In this document: piece after piece, positions 1 through 9,537 of the stretch
How the letters are laid out: the number at the start of each line of letters is the position of its first letter
Numbering within the stretch: the first letter of the stretch is position 1
Origin: Saprospiraceae bacterium UBA2329
GTDB taxonomy: Bacteria; Bacteroidota; Bacteroidia; Chitinophagales; Saprospiraceae
Length of the DNA stretch: 58,393 bases
Reading direction: 5' to 3'
NCBI GenBank assembly: GCA_002344975.1
Contig: DDUV01000015.1
Location: 17,364 to 75,756, forward strand
Position numbers and translations under genes: made by a program
Notes under the pieces: generated by a model
What the model saw: the letters and a program-made list of their open reading frames with translations, nothing else
Database searches by the model: none
Told to the model about the DNA's origin: nothing

Positions 1-124
1 TTCGGATTCCCGATTTCGGATTTTGGATTCCCGATTTCGGATTTCGGATTTCGGATTTCGGATTGAACTGCCTACCGCCTTCCCGATTCCTCACGTCATC
101 GGGATTCCGCTTCGCTCCAACTGC
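1..124. repeat. Low-complexity intergenic word repeat
   Basis: Bases 1-63 are a chain of the words ATTTCGGATT and GGATTCCCG in slightly varying order. Bases 64-124 switch to CTGCCTACCGCC-like words. The same words recur at 10.8 kb and 11.3-11.6 kb. No gene is visible: the long plus-strand frame across this region is the antisense shadow of the amidohydrolase gene. Confidence 0.7.
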
Positions 125-1708
125 CTACTGCTTCCCCATCCCCGGCTGTACAATTTCAAAATCTTCCTTCTGCTTGGATTCCGCCACGATTTTGCGCACA
201 TCGGCCAGCAATTTTTTGGCATCGTAAATAACGCCGTCCTTGATGGTGTATTTCACGCCGCCCACGCGCACGGCTTCGTTTTTCTCATTGAGGCGAATGG
301 CGCCCGTGCCGTACAGCACTTTCAGGTCTTGCAGCGGATTTTCTTCCACGATCACAAAATCGGCCAGCTTGCCTATCTCCACCGTGCCGAGGTCTTTTTC
401 CACGCCCAGCGCCTGAGCGCCATACATAGTGGCCGAGCGAATGACCTCCAGCGGGTGGAAACCGGCCTCGCGCAGCAGTTCCAATTCGCGAATGTACGCA
501 AAACCATAAAGTTGGTAAATAAAACCAGAGTCGGAACCCGCCGTCACGCGGCCGCCCCGGTTTTTGTACTCATTGATAAAGGTCATCCACAGGCGGTAGT
601 TTTCGCGCCAGACGGTTTCCTGCTCGGTGCCCCAATTGAACCAATAGGAGCCGTGCGAGATGCGGTTGGGCGCAAAAAAACGCCACAACGAGGGCAGGGT
701 GTATTCGTCGTGCCACTCGGCGCGGCGGGTGCGCATGAGGTCGCGGTTGGCCTCATAAATATTGAAGGTGGGATCAATGGTAAAATCCAATGCCAGCATT
801 TCCGACATCACCTTGTTCCAGTGCTCGGAATATGGCGGCGCGGCCTGTTTCCAGAGTTTGCCAGCCTCCTCGAAGCGGTGCTGCTCGTTTTGGTAATTGT
901 AATCGAGCGGATAATCCTGCACGGTGCGGTCGGCGAAGAGCGCTTCGGGCAGGCCGTACCAGTGTTCCATCGAAGTGAGACCGGCGCGGGCCGAGTGCAG
1001 TACATTCCAGCGGGCCACGTCCATTTGGGCATGGTGGCAGGCCGAACGGAGGCCGAGTTTTTTGTTTTCGTCCAAAGCGGCGGCCATGAGTTGGGGCGCG
1101 GCGCCGAAAAATTTGATGCCGTCGGCGGTTTTTTTAGCGTTGTTGCGCACCCATTCGCGGGCCTGTTCGGGCGTGGAGATGGGTTCTTCGCTGCCCATGC
1201 CGAACACGGTGTAAGCATGTATGCGGGGCGCGGTGATTTCATTTTTGGCGCTGCGGCCGCGTTGGTCCAGCGTCCAGTCCAATCCGTTGCCGGCAGATGG
1301 GTCGCGGATGGTAGTGATGCCGTGCCCCATCCAGAGTTTGAAGACGTATTCCGCATCGGCGCCCTGCCAGCGCCCTCCGATGTGGCCGTGCATGTCAATG
1401 AAGCCGGGCAGGAGGTACATGCCTTCGGCGTTGAGTTCGTGGCCGCCGGATTTGAGTTGGGGGCGGCCTTTTTCCTCCACCGGTACGCCGGGATAACCTA
1501 CTGCGTGTATGCCGGTGATGCGATTGCCTTCCACCACGATGTCCATAGGGCCGCGCGGGGGCGAGCCGTCGCCGTTGATGAGGGTGACGCCGCGAATGAT
1601 GAGCTGAGTGTAAGGGCCGTCGCCTTCCTGGCGGTCGGGCGCTTTTTGTACCTGTGCAAGGGCGCAAAAGCCGACAAAAAGAAGGCAGCAGAGGAGCAAT
1701 GAACGCAT
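125..1708 (-). CDS. Exported amidohydrolase (imidazolonepropionase-like)
   Basis: A 527-residue metal-dependent hydrolase of the amidohydrolase superfamily. An N-terminal signal peptide (about residues 1-19, ending FCALAQ) puts it in the periplasm or outside. Metal-site landmarks of the TIM-barrel fold are visible: the HGH motif at 107-109 after PGFIDM, a lysine in GIKFFG (about 199), histidines at 225/226 and 249 (MEHW), and the late aspartate in AGSDSG (about 393). The C-terminal part ends with GKLADFVI, the usual return to the small beta-sandwich domain. Members cleave cyclic amides, dipeptides or related C-N bonds; the substrate cannot be read here. The start has the signal peptide directly behind it. 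It is the last gene of a minus-strand series, 110 bp from a T9SS protein gene. Confidence 0.9.
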   Translation of the reverse strand: MRSLLLCCLLFVGFCALAQVQKAPDRQEGDGPYTQLIIRGVTLINGDGSPPRGPMDIVVEGNRITGIHAVGYPGVPVEEKGRPQLKSGGHELNAEGMYLLPGFIDMHGHIGGRWQGADAEYVFKLWMGHGITTIRDPSAGNGLDWTLDQRGRSAKNEITAPRIHAYTVFGMGSEEPISTPEQAREWVRNNAKKTADGIKFFGAAPQLMAAALDENKKLGLRSACHHAQMDVARWNVLHSARAGLTSMEHWYGLPEALFADRTVQDYPLDYNYQNEQHRFEEAGKLWKQAAPPYSEHWNKVMSEMLALDFTIDPTFNIYEANRDLMRTRRAEWHDEYTLPSLWRFFAPNRISHGSYWFNWGTEQETVWRENYRLWMTFINEYKNRGGRVTAGSDSGFIYQLYGFAYIRELELLREAGFHPLEVIRSATMYGAQALGVEKDLGTVEIGKLADFVIVEENPLQDLKVLYGTGAIRLNEKNEAVRVGGVKYTIKDGVIYDAKKLLADVRKIVAESKQKEDFEIVQPGMGKQ

Positions 1709-1818
1709 GATGTTTTTTTTTGTGGGGCAAGATAAGGGATTTGCGGCGGTCGCTGTTCCTCTTATTCTATTTCAGTACGATTTACGGGTGTACTCCTGCG
1801 GGAAGGAGCGTCGCAGAG

Positions 1819-4005
1819 TTATATTTTAATCAGCTTGTTTATTGCCCGTTTCTCTCCTCCTCGTCCAATTATTTGTACCCAATAAACCCCTGCCGGTAAA
1901 GCCTTTATTTCAAACTGTGCAATTCCAGAAACAAAACTGCACTTGAGCGCCTGCATTTTGGCGCCTGCAAGATTATAAATAATCAGATCACAAACAGTAT
2001 CATCAAACCATATAGAATGAATGAACACTTCATTTTGAGCGGGGTTGGGAAATAACCGGATGGCGTCATTTTCAGAAACCTCCGGGACAGAAACTACAAA
2101 ATAATTGAATAAATTAGACATAGGAGAAACGCAGCCCCCAGAGGTTACCTGTACGGAATAAAATCCGCTCGTAGTAGCCAAATATTGCCGATCCGTAGCC
2201 CCTGGTATTCGTTCTCCATTAAGAAACCACTGGTTGCCAAACCAAGTGGAAGAAAACAAAAGATTGCCGTTAGCCTGAATAAATGGCTGCCAGGGAATAG
2301 GATATACATTTATTGAAACAGGAGTAGATGCCTCGCTGACACAGCCTGTTGAATCTACAACCCGAACAGTATATGCGCCGGTATTAGAGACATTGATGGA
2401 AGAAGTAGTTGCTGAATTTGACCACATATAAGAATGATAACCTGCCGGCGCGGTCAAAACCACACTTTCTCCGTTACAAAAGGTCGTATCCCCGGCTATT
2501 GCTACAACGGGGCGGGGAGGAATCGTATCGGGTAATAATTGAACAGTTACAGGAAGAGAATAACTCCCCGCACAACCACCAGAAGTTACTGCACGCACGC
2601 GATATTGCCCCGGCTGATTTACAGAAATACTGGTACCTGTAGCTCCATTAGACCACTGATAATTGGCTCCCACCCCCCCCGCATTTAATGTAGTGCTGCC
2701 TCCCCTGCAAATACCCACTATTGAATTACCCGAAATCCAAGGGGTGGACGGCGGGTAGTCAATGTTTACAAGAATGTTATTAGAACGAGGCCCAAGACAG
2801 CCTGTTGAATCAGCTACCTGAAAAAAGTATTGCCCCGCCTGGCTGGTAGTCATAGTTTGGCCAGTAGCTCCATTTGACCAAAAATAGTGTTCGAAGCCGC
2901 TGGAAGCCCTCAATGTAGCCAAATCTCCAAAGCATACGCCGGTAATACTCGGCAGAAATGTTGGCGGGTTGGTAAGCGATGATGTACAATTTCTCATAAT
3001 GACCACCGCCTTATCGGTATTGAAAGCCAATTTGCCATTGGTCCCCCAATTAATCAATGACTTCACTTTTCCCGTTATTCCTGTCAGGTTTTCAGAACTG
3101 ATTTTGCTAAACGTGGTCTTATTAAATCGCTCGAATTTGTAAGAGGTCCCGGTTGATGAAACGATGAAGTAAATAATATTAGAGTCCGGAGAGACTTCCA
3201 GAACGGCTTCAGTGCCTAAATCCAGTGCCATGTTACCCGCTAAAGAAGGCGTAGCGGCATTTACATTGATTACCCTGCCATCGGTAGCATATATTCGATT
3301 CTGATGTCCTTCTATAGTAACGAAATATCTATTTATCAAGCCTGTATATACGGCGAGTTCAGAAACCCCGTCTGCATCAATAACCAATTCCCGAAAGCCA
3401 AACTCAGAAGTGAAATTATTGTACCCAAATAAGCGGCCGTTGGCGGCAAATGCTATCGAATTACTGCCTGTATGATTTTGAGATGTATTGGGGCGTTGTA
3501 CAGTGCCATCAAAGACTACCACGCCTTCATGCTGGCTATTCCATTGATTCTGTAGAGCTACAACAATCGAATTGGGATTACCCGGCAACACTTCAATATC
3601 CTCTGCATAAAAAGGGCTGGATAAACTTGCCCCCAAGTAAATCTCGGCATCTACCTGCCTCGTTAGAACATTAAACTTAATCACCATCGGAGCACCTCGC
3701 AACCCCACATAAATAAAGGCGCCATCATCAGACGCAGCCATCACTGTTGGTTCACTTCCAATAAAATAGCAGGTATCTATTGTTCCAAAATATGGATCAA
3801 TGACGCACATGCTGTTGCCGTTATTGGCATGCGTACTCGGCGTTGCTATGAATATTTTATCCTGCTGTGGTATATAAACCATCGCATTATTATCTATACG
3901 AATGCGCTTTATATCATTTTGCCCATGCAACAAGCCCGATAACAATAAAAAACCAACAACGGGCCACCACGGCAGGCAGTGCAAAAAGATCGTAAATATT
4001 CTCAT
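1819..4005 (-). CDS. T9SS-exported surface protein, propeller plus Ig-like repeats
   Basis: A 728-residue secreted protein. I start it at the second methionine (MRIFTIF), which leads straight into the signal peptide ending LLHGQN; the frame is open 12 codons further upstream. The first roughly 350 residues look like a beta-propeller (repeats such as DGAFIYVG and SPDSNIIYF). Three Ig/PKD-like repeats follow, each with SNGATG and a GQY strand, then a region with WFLNGERIPG. The C-terminus is a T9SS type A sorting domain beginning LFPNPAQNEV and ending in a basic tail. Known biology: such proteins cross the outer membrane by T9SS and are attached or released. It is a tandem paralogue of the next gene upstream (4102-6306). 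A small GC hairpin lies between them at 4056-4070. Confidence 0.9.
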   Translation of the reverse strand: MRIFTIFLHCLPWWPVVGFLLLSGLLHGQNDIKRIRIDNNAMVYIPQQDKIFIATPSTHANNGNSMCVIDPYFGTIDTCYFIGSEPTVMAASDDGAFIYVGLRGAPMVIKFNVLTRQVDAEIYLGASLSSPFYAEDIEVLPGNPNSIVVALQNQWNSQHEGVVVFDGTVQRPNTSQNHTGSNSIAFAANGRLFGYNNFTSEFGFRELVIDADGVSELAVYTGLINRYFVTIEGHQNRIYATDGRVINVNAATPSLAGNMALDLGTEAVLEVSPDSNIIYFIVSSTGTSYKFERFNKTTFSKISSENLTGITGKVKSLINWGTNGKLAFNTDKAVVIMRNCTSSLTNPPTFLPSITGVCFGDLATLRASSGFEHYFWSNGATGQTMTTSQAGQYFFQVADSTGCLGPRSNNILVNIDYPPSTPWISGNSIVGICRGGSTTLNAGGVGANYQWSNGATGTSISVNQPGQYRVRAVTSGGCAGSYSLPVTVQLLPDTIPPRPVVAIAGDTTFCNGESVVLTAPAGYHSYMWSNSATTSSINVSNTGAYTVRVVDSTGCVSEASTPVSINVYPIPWQPFIQANGNLLFSSTWFGNQWFLNGERIPGATDRQYLATTSGFYSVQVTSGGCVSPMSNLFNYFVVSVPEVSENDAIRLFPNPAQNEVFIHSIWFDDTVCDLIIYNLAGAKMQALKCSFVSGIAQFEIKALPAGVYWVQIIGRGGEKRAINKLIKI

Positions 4006-4101
4006 GGTTTTCAGATTGACAAAATGAATCCTGTACATCACTTATTGAACCGGCTCCGGCACAGTGCCGGCTCCGGGCAGCAGGCCATTCGGGGGGAACA
4101 A

Positions 4102-6306
4102 TTATATTTTTACCAATTTCAGTTTTTTACGCATTTTTTGCCCACGATCAACTACCTCCAGCCAATAAATACCAGGGGCCAGATGCTCTATTTCCATTCG
4201 CCCCATACCAGACTCAAAATGGCACGTTTCCGAGTGCGCCATCCTTCCTGTCAAATTATAGACAAACACCTCGCATGTTGTATTAGCTTCGTCATTCATC
4301 TTCAAATAGACTACATCCTGAGCCGGGTTGGGAAACGCCGTCATAGGCTCGTTTTCAGGCAACGAAGAAGTACTTACTACAAAATGGTTGTACAAATTCG
4401 ACATCGGGGAGGAGCAGCCGTTGATCGTTGTCTGCACAGAGTAAAAGCCGCTGAGACTTGCCGAATAAAAACGGCCTGTTGCCCCAGGTATCGGCTCTCC
4501 ATTCAGAAACCATTGGTTTCCAGACACGGCAGAAGATGCAAGAAGATTTCCGTTGGCCAGAATTGCCGGTTGCGCAGGAACCGGGAATACAGTGACCGAT
4601 ACGGGAACTGAAGTTTCGCTCATGCACCCTAATGGCGTACCCACCCGAACAGTAAATGTGCCGGTATTTTTAACAGTAATTAAACGCGCACCGTTGCTAT
4701 TTGACCATGTATAGGAATGATACCCCTCAGGGGCGGATAAAATCACACTATCGCCCGAACAAAATGTAGTGCTGCCCAATACTTCGATTACAGGTTGAGG
4801 CGGCACTGTTTCAGGTAACAATTCCACTGTTACGGGTTGGGAATAATTCCCCACGCATCCATTGGGTGATATTGCCCGGACACGATATTGCCCCGGTTGA
4901 TTCACCGTTATGCTTGTACCCGTTGCTCCATTCGACCACATGTACGAATCATTACCAGACCCAAACGTACTCAAAGTAACGCTGCCGCCCTGGCATATCC
5001 GAACTAAAGAACTCCCGGAAATCCACGGCGCGGAAGGAGGCCAATCAAATTGCACAGAAACTATATTGGATGGTGGTCCGAGGCATCCTAAAGAATCCGA
5101 GGCCCGAACTGAATATTGCCCATGCTGACCAACAAAAATTGTTTGGCCTACGGCTCCATTCGACCAAAAATACGAGTTAAATCCTTCGGGGGCGCTCAAT
5201 GCAACCTCAGTTCCCGTGCATCCGCCTGCATTGGAGGGCATTTGCAAGGGTGACGTTAATAATGAGGTACAATTTCTCATAATGACCACCAGCTTATCTG
5301 TATTAAAAGCCAATTTGCCATCTATACCCCAATTGATCAATCCTTTTAACCCACCGCTGATTCCGGTCAATGGCTCGGAGCTGATTTTATTAAAAGTAGT
5401 TTTGTTGTACTTTTCAAATTTGTACTGAGGTTCGCTCAAAGAGAATGTTATAAAATATACATAGTTAGAATCTGGTGAAACTTCCATCACAGGAAAACCG
5501 CCAAGATTTGAAAATGTGCCTACCAGATTTGGTGTGGGCGTACTCACATCCACTACATGCCCCCGACTGGAATAAATTCTATTGCCCTGGCTTTCAATTT
5601 CAGTCGAAAAGTTGTTTACCAAGCCGGGATATACAGCTAACTCTGAAACCCCGTTCCCACTGATTATCAATCTTCTGAAACCGTACTCAGTGGTCTCGTT
5701 GTTATAACCAAACAACTGGCCGTTGGATGCAAATGTTATGCTATTGCTGCCAGTATGACCAGGCGTAGTATTGGGGCGTCTTACCGTTCCGTCATAGACC
5801 GCAAGTCCTTCATGACGAGGGCTAAATCCTTGATTACGCCTGGACACTACAAAAGAAGTGGAAGACCCCGGCAATACTTCAATATCCTCCGCATAAAAAG
5901 AACCCGTCACTCCTGAAGAACCCAAATTGATCTGAGCATCCACTGCTTTTGTCAACAGGTTGAATCTCACTATCCTGGGCGCCCCGCTGAGACCTATATA
6001 CATATACGTTCCATCCTCTGATACGGCCATTACTCCGGGTTCGCTTCCTATAAAATAACAAGTATCTATCGTTCCGAAATATGGATCAATAACACATAAG
6101 CTATTTCCTGTCGCTTGTCCGCTCGGCGTCGTAACGAACAACCTGTCTTGTTGAGGCACATAAATCATTGCGTTATTATCTATGGGAACGCGTTTCATAT
6201 CATTTTGCCCAAAGACTCCATTCGGTACAAATAACAAGCTCCACGCAAGTAGCGCAATATACTGCATGACATCAGAATTGTTACGAGTTTGTCTTCTTCT
6301 CTTCAT
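4102..6306 (-). CDS. T9SS-exported surface protein, paralogue of neighbour
   Basis: A 734-residue protein with the same order of parts as the 1819-4005 product: signal peptide (basic MKRRRQ, then a hydrophobic stretch ending GVFGQN), propeller-like N-terminal half with FGTIDTCYFIGSEP, three Ig/PKD-like repeats carrying SNGA.G, a WFLNGEPIPGATG segment and a type A T9SS sorting domain (FPNPAQDVVYL to KLKLVKI). Similarity runs the full length and is visible at DNA level, so this is a tandem duplication. A second methionine (MQYIALL, 39 bases in) is an alternative start, but the upstream one supplies a basic n-region. A TACCTTTG box lies 72 bases upstream. Function is unknown; structural or adhesive surface roles are typical. 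Confidence 0.9.
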   Translation of the reverse strand: MKRRRQTRNNSDVMQYIALLAWSLLFVPNGVFGQNDMKRVPIDNNAMIYVPQQDRLFVTTPSGQATGNSLCVIDPYFGTIDTCYFIGSEPGVMAVSEDGTYMYIGLSGAPRIVRFNLLTKAVDAQINLGSSGVTGSFYAEDIEVLPGSSTSFVVSRRNQGFSPRHEGLAVYDGTVRRPNTTPGHTGSNSITFASNGQLFGYNNETTEYGFRRLIISGNGVSELAVYPGLVNNFSTEIESQGNRIYSSRGHVVDVSTPTPNLVGTFSNLGGFPVMEVSPDSNYVYFITFSLSEPQYKFEKYNKTTFNKISSEPLTGISGGLKGLINWGIDGKLAFNTDKLVVIMRNCTSLLTSPLQMPSNAGGCTGTEVALSAPEGFNSYFWSNGAVGQTIFVGQHGQYSVRASDSLGCLGPPSNIVSVQFDWPPSAPWISGSSLVRICQGGSVTLSTFGSGNDSYMWSNGATGTSITVNQPGQYRVRAISPNGCVGNYSQPVTVELLPETVPPQPVIEVLGSTTFCSGDSVILSAPEGYHSYTWSNSNGARLITVKNTGTFTVRVGTPLGCMSETSVPVSVTVFPVPAQPAILANGNLLASSAVSGNQWFLNGEPIPGATGRFYSASLSGFYSVQTTINGCSSPMSNLYNHFVVSTSSLPENEPMTAFPNPAQDVVYLKMNDEANTTCEVFVYNLTGRMAHSETCHFESGMGRMEIEHLAPGIYWLEVVDRGQKMRKKLKLVKI

Positions 6307-6377
6307 GGCATTTAGGTTTACAGGATTTGAGTTGCCTCAATAAAACAACAGACGTTGAGTCTGCACTTACTTCACTG

Positions 6378-6385
6378 CAAAGGTA
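6378..6385 (-). promoter_or_regulatory. -7 promoter box TACCTTTG
   Basis: The minus-strand box TACCTTTG fits the Bacteroidota TAnnTTTG consensus and lies upstream of the T9SS gene starting at 6306. I see no well-placed TTG box at -33; the upstream DNA is a run of A/T. Confidence 0.55.
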
Positions 6386-6544
6386 AAAAAATCAAAAATA
6401 TAAAGAGAAAAAACTATGAGCACTTTGCGACTTTAATGACTTCCCATCCGTCCACTTCCTGCACGCCGATGGCGGTTTACTCTGCCGGCGCGAGGTTCAT
6501 ACCTGGTGCCCGCTATCAGGCGGGTTTTATCCGCAAAAAAGACC

Positions 6545-7279
6545 TCACTCCAACTTTCCCTTCTCCTTATTCCATTTCAGCACAATTTCCTTGCGCTGCA
6601 CCTGCCGGAACAGCCCGCAGTAGTCGGCGTATTCGTTATCGTCGCCGCGGCAATAAATCTGCTCCAAACCGGTATAAACCACCGCCTTCACCGAGGTGCC
6701 CTGTCGCGGCAGTTCGAGCGAAACCGGCAGCAGTTTTTTCACAATATCCTCTTCCTCCGCATTGTCCAAAGGCAAAAAGTCGAAACCCGTTATTTCGCGC
6801 ACGGTTTCTTTGGTCCAGTCCAATTTCTGAGCATTCTCAGGCCGCAGAAAGTAATACTTCTGCTCCAGGCCGGCTCCATCAAAATAAGTGTTTGTAATGC
6901 CGATCACGGGTTGGCCGTCGGCCATGCGAAACAAGGCCATGCGGTAGGTCCACTCGCCGCCGCCGGTGCCCTCGTCCACGATCTCGATGAAGCCGTTTTT
7001 GAGGTCCACCACCGCGGCAATGGGTTCTTCTGTGTCCGGCGACATGCTCGTCCATTGGCCCTTGTTTTCTTTCAGTTCGTAGCCCGACCGGTACGGCTCT
7101 TTCAGGCGGCGGTAGTAGTAGAGCACGTCGCGGCGCTCCTGCGGCACGTCTTCCTCCACCGTTGGCGCGGCGAGGGGAGCTTCCTCCGTTGCTGCCGGAG
7201 CGGCAGAGGTGGTGGCCGGGGCCTTGTTGCAGCCGAGGCAGGCGAAGATGGATAAGAGCAGAAGTGATTTTTTCATCAT
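6545..7279 (-). CDS. Predicted lipoprotein of unknown function
   Basis: A 244-residue protein starting at paired methionines (MMKKSLLLLS); the open frame extends further upstream but without signal character. Residues 3-17 form a lipoprotein signal with cysteines in IFACLGCNK as possible lipidation sites. An Ala/Pro/Glu/Thr-rich linker (about 18-45) is followed by a folded domain I do not recognise (YYRRLKEPYRSGYEL, GEWTYRMALF, YYFLRPENAQ). It starts about 19 bases after the stop of the cytochrome-c peroxidase gene, so the two are probably co-transcribed. No catalytic motif is apparent. Confidence 0.8.
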   Translation of the reverse strand: MMKKSLLLLSIFACLGCNKAPATTSAAPAATEEAPLAAPTVEEDVPQERRDVLYYYRRLKEPYRSGYELKENKGQWTSMSPDTEEPIAAVVDLKNGFIEIVDEGTGGGEWTYRMALFRMADGQPVIGITNTYFDGAGLEQKYYFLRPENAQKLDWTKETVREITGFDFLPLDNAEEEDIVKKLLPVSLELPRQGTSVKAVVYTGLEQIYCRGDDNEYADYCGLFRQVQRKEIVLKWNKEKGKLE

Positions 7280-7298
7280 TGGTGTATTTATTCCCCCA

Positions 7299-8642
7299 TC
7301 AATTACACCCCAACTGCGCCCTCGCCAGCGGATCATTGAACGGGAAACACTGCCCCGACAAAACCCTGATGGGCTGGTAGCGCCTGAGATTGGGATCGTG
7401 GAGCGACTTGGTGAGGAAGGCCGTGATGTCGGCGATTTCCTGCTCGCTCAAGCTCAGTGGCACAAAATACGGATCGAGCTGAGAGGCCGGTACGTTGGGA
7501 TTTTCCGGCAAGGCCCGGTTTTTGTACTCCACCACCTGCCGGATGCTGCGCATGGAAGCACCGTGACCAAAGAAAGGCGAATCGCTCATGTTGTAGAGCT
7601 GCGGCGTTTTGAACTTGTGCATGTCTTCGGCTCGACCAGTGAAGCCGCCGCGCCCCAGGTGTTCGGGAGCATTGCCCGGCGTTTTGAATACCGGTTCGGG
7701 GCATTCATTCAGGCCCTTCATGCCCAGCGCGTGGAAGTTCATGTTGTTCAATGCGGGGCCGGTGTGGCAGTTGGCGCATTGGGCCTTGCCGAAAAACAGA
7801 ATGGCGCCGGCTTTTTCGGTTTCGCTCATGGCATTGGATTGACCGCGCAACCAAAGCTGCCAAGGCGACTGATTGGCCAAAATGGTGCGTTCGTAAGCGG
7901 CAATGGCCAAGCCGGAGGTGATGTTGGTGTAGCGGTCCTGCGCCGGAACACTGGGGAAAGCGGCATCGTACATCGGCCGGTAGCCCACATTTTCAATGTA
8001 GGACATCACCGTTTTGAGGCGGTGTACTGTCAAGCCCGCAATGGCCTGTGTTTCAATGCCGTGAAAGCCGAGGTGGTTGTTGGCTTTGGGCGTGCCGGCC
8101 GTCCAGGCGTGTTCGGTGCCGATGTTCATGCCCACGCCGCCGAACTGTCCGTTCCACAGCATCAGCTCCTGATAAGCCGTGTTGAGCGCTGCCGGAGAGC
8201 GGATGGGCTGCACGTCCATGTTGTTCACGATGTAGTTGATGTCTCGCTCGCGGCCCTCGCCGTTGAGGCCAAAACCGATGCCGCCCTCGCCGATGCCCTG
8301 AAAGCGCCCGGCCTGAAATCCGGCGGAAGCGAAATGGCAGGAAGCACAGGAAAAGCGGCCCTGTCCGATGGCTTGGGCAGGTTCGAGGCCGAATCCGGTT
8401 TCATGGAAGAGCAGGCGGCCCAGTTCCACTTTGGCTTTGGTGATGGGATTTTTGGGGTCTTGCGGGATGGCGGCGTAATCATCGGAGGCGGGCATGCGGA
8501 AGAAAGCGCGGCCTGCGCCGTTGGAGGCGGTTTGCAGTACTTCATCCAATTCCTGATCCAATGCAGAGGTGTCGTCGTCCGGACGGCAGGCGCCCATGAG
8601 CAAAACGAGTGCTGCAACGAGCACAAAGTAGTGACGTTTCAT
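7299..8642 (-). CDS. Di-haem cytochrome-c peroxidase / MauG-family lipoprotein
   Basis: A 447-residue exported electron-transfer enzyme. A lipoprotein signal ends in the lipobox LMGAC (Cys 19). Two c-type haem sites are present: CASCH at about 99-103 and CANCH at about 289-293, the arrangement of the CcpA/MauG family. The LGRLLFHETGFG segment before the first haem and SPALNTAY-like segment (about 149-157) are also family features. Bacterial members reduce hydrogen peroxide with electrons from small cytochromes or oxidise other substrates; the exact substrate is not readable. A divergent promoter region separates it from aroE, and the lipoprotein gene 6545-7279 follows closely. Confidence 0.93.
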   Translation of the reverse strand: MKRHYFVLVAALVLLMGACRPDDDTSALDQELDEVLQTASNGAGRAFFRMPASDDYAAIPQDPKNPITKAKVELGRLLFHETGFGLEPAQAIGQGRFSCASCHFASAGFQAGRFQGIGEGGIGFGLNGEGRERDINYIVNNMDVQPIRSPAALNTAYQELMLWNGQFGGVGMNIGTEHAWTAGTPKANNHLGFHGIETQAIAGLTVHRLKTVMSYIENVGYRPMYDAAFPSVPAQDRYTNITSGLAIAAYERTILANQSPWQLWLRGQSNAMSETEKAGAILFFGKAQCANCHTGPALNNMNFHALGMKGLNECPEPVFKTPGNAPEHLGRGGFTGRAEDMHKFKTPQLYNMSDSPFFGHGASMRSIRQVVEYKNRALPENPNVPASQLDPYFVPLSLSEQEIADITAFLTKSLHDPNLRRYQPIRVLSGQCFPFNDPLARAQLGCN

Positions 8643-8707
8643 GTTGGAAAGATTTATAAGTAATGGAAAATGGTAGCGGCAGAGCGCCTCTCTTGCTCGT
8701 TTCGATG

Positions 8708-8739
8708 CAAAGGTAAGGCAATTTTCTCATCTTTGTCAA
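8708..8739 (-). promoter_or_regulatory. Promoter of the cytochrome peroxidase gene
   Basis: On the minus strand a TTG (8737-8739) is followed by a 21-nt spacer and TACCTTTG (8708-8715), matching the -33/-7 layout of Bacteroidota housekeeping promoters. The start codon lies 65 bases downstream. Confidence 0.7.
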
Positions 8740-8758
8740 TTATGAAAAAGTTAAATAC

Positions 8759-9511
8759 ATGGAACGACTTTTCGGACTGATCGGCTACCCGCTATCACAT
8801 TCGTTTTCAAAGCGTTATTTTACAGAAAAGTTTGAACGCGAAGGCATTGCCGGCTGCCGTTACGAGCTATTTCCGCTGGAGCGGATCGAGGATTTGCTCA
8901 CCATTCTGGAGGAAAATCCCTCGCTGTGCGGCCTCAACGTCACCATCCCTTACAAACAGGCGGTCATTCCTTATTTGCACCAGTTAGATGCCGGCGCGCA
9001 GGCCATCGGAGCGGTGAACGCCATCCGCATTGCCGACGGAAAACTGACCGGCTACAACACCGACGCGTATGGATTTATGGAGTCCTTGCAGCGGTTTTTA
9101 CAACAATCGGGCCATCAGCCTCCGGGCGCGCTCGTGTTCGGAACCGGCGGCGCGGCCAAAGCCGTCGTGTGGGCTTTGCAGCAATTGGGTATCCCGCATC
9201 TTTCGGTTTCCCGGCGGGCAGAAGCAGGCAGCATTCTTTACGAAAGTATTGATAAAGAACATTTTACAACGCATCCGCTCCTCATCAACACCACGCCGCT
9301 GGGCATGTCGCCGCACACCGACGCCTGCCCTCCCCTACCCTACGACTTGCTGGATCGGCAGAATCTTTTGTATGATTTGGTATATAACCCGGAGGAAACG
9401 CTTTTCTTGCAAAAAGGCAAAGAAGCCGGCTGCCATACTACCAATGGCTTGGAGATGTTATATTTGCAGGCCGAAAAAGCCTGGTCGGTTTGGAACGACC
9501 CGGCGCTCTGA
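8759..9511 (+). CDS. aroE: Shikimate dehydrogenase
   Basis: A 250-residue cytosolic enzyme reducing 3-dehydroshikimate to shikimate with NADPH in aromatic amino-acid synthesis. Substrate-site motifs are present: SHSFSK near residue 13 (the paired serines), NVTIPYK with the catalytic lysine at about 65, and NTDAYGF with the catalytic aspartate near 101. The nucleotide-binding loop is GTGGAAKA at about 127. The C-terminal TNGLEML is also typical. Length is slightly short for the family, which is usual in Bacteroidota. It is divergent from the cytochrome peroxidase gene and is followed after 26 bp by the proline dehydrogenase gene. Confidence 0.96.
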   Translation: MERLFGLIGYPLSHSFSKRYFTEKFEREGIAGCRYELFPLERIEDLLTILEENPSLCGLNVTIPYKQAVIPYLHQLDAGAQAIGAVNAIRIADGKLTGYNTDAYGFMESLQRFLQQSGHQPPGALVFGTGGAAKAVVWALQQLGIPHLSVSRRAEAGSILYESIDKEHFTTHPLLINTTPLGMSPHTDACPPLPYDLLDRQNLLYDLVYNPEETLFLQKGKEAGCHTTNGLEMLYLQAEKAWSVWNDPAL

Positions 9512-9537
9512 CCAAATAGCTTATTCAAACCAACACT

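Noticed and set aside
23..1702. 559-codon plus-strand open frame
   Set aside because: It is antisense to the amidohydrolase gene, whose strand has a signal peptide and metal motifs. The translation has no domain and starts in repeat DNA.
3979..4611. 210-codon plus-strand open frame across two T9SS genes
   Set aside because: It is antisense to the end of one paralogue and the start of the other, with no domain.
6480..6540. CCCGC-GCGGG hairpin followed by TTTTA as a terminator
   Set aside because: The T run is on the plus strand, while both neighbouring genes run on the minus strand; the stem is only 5 bp.
7209..8663. 484-codon plus-strand open frame
   Set aside because: Antisense to the di-haem peroxidase with two CxxCH motifs; long antisense frames are common here because of GC-rich third positions.
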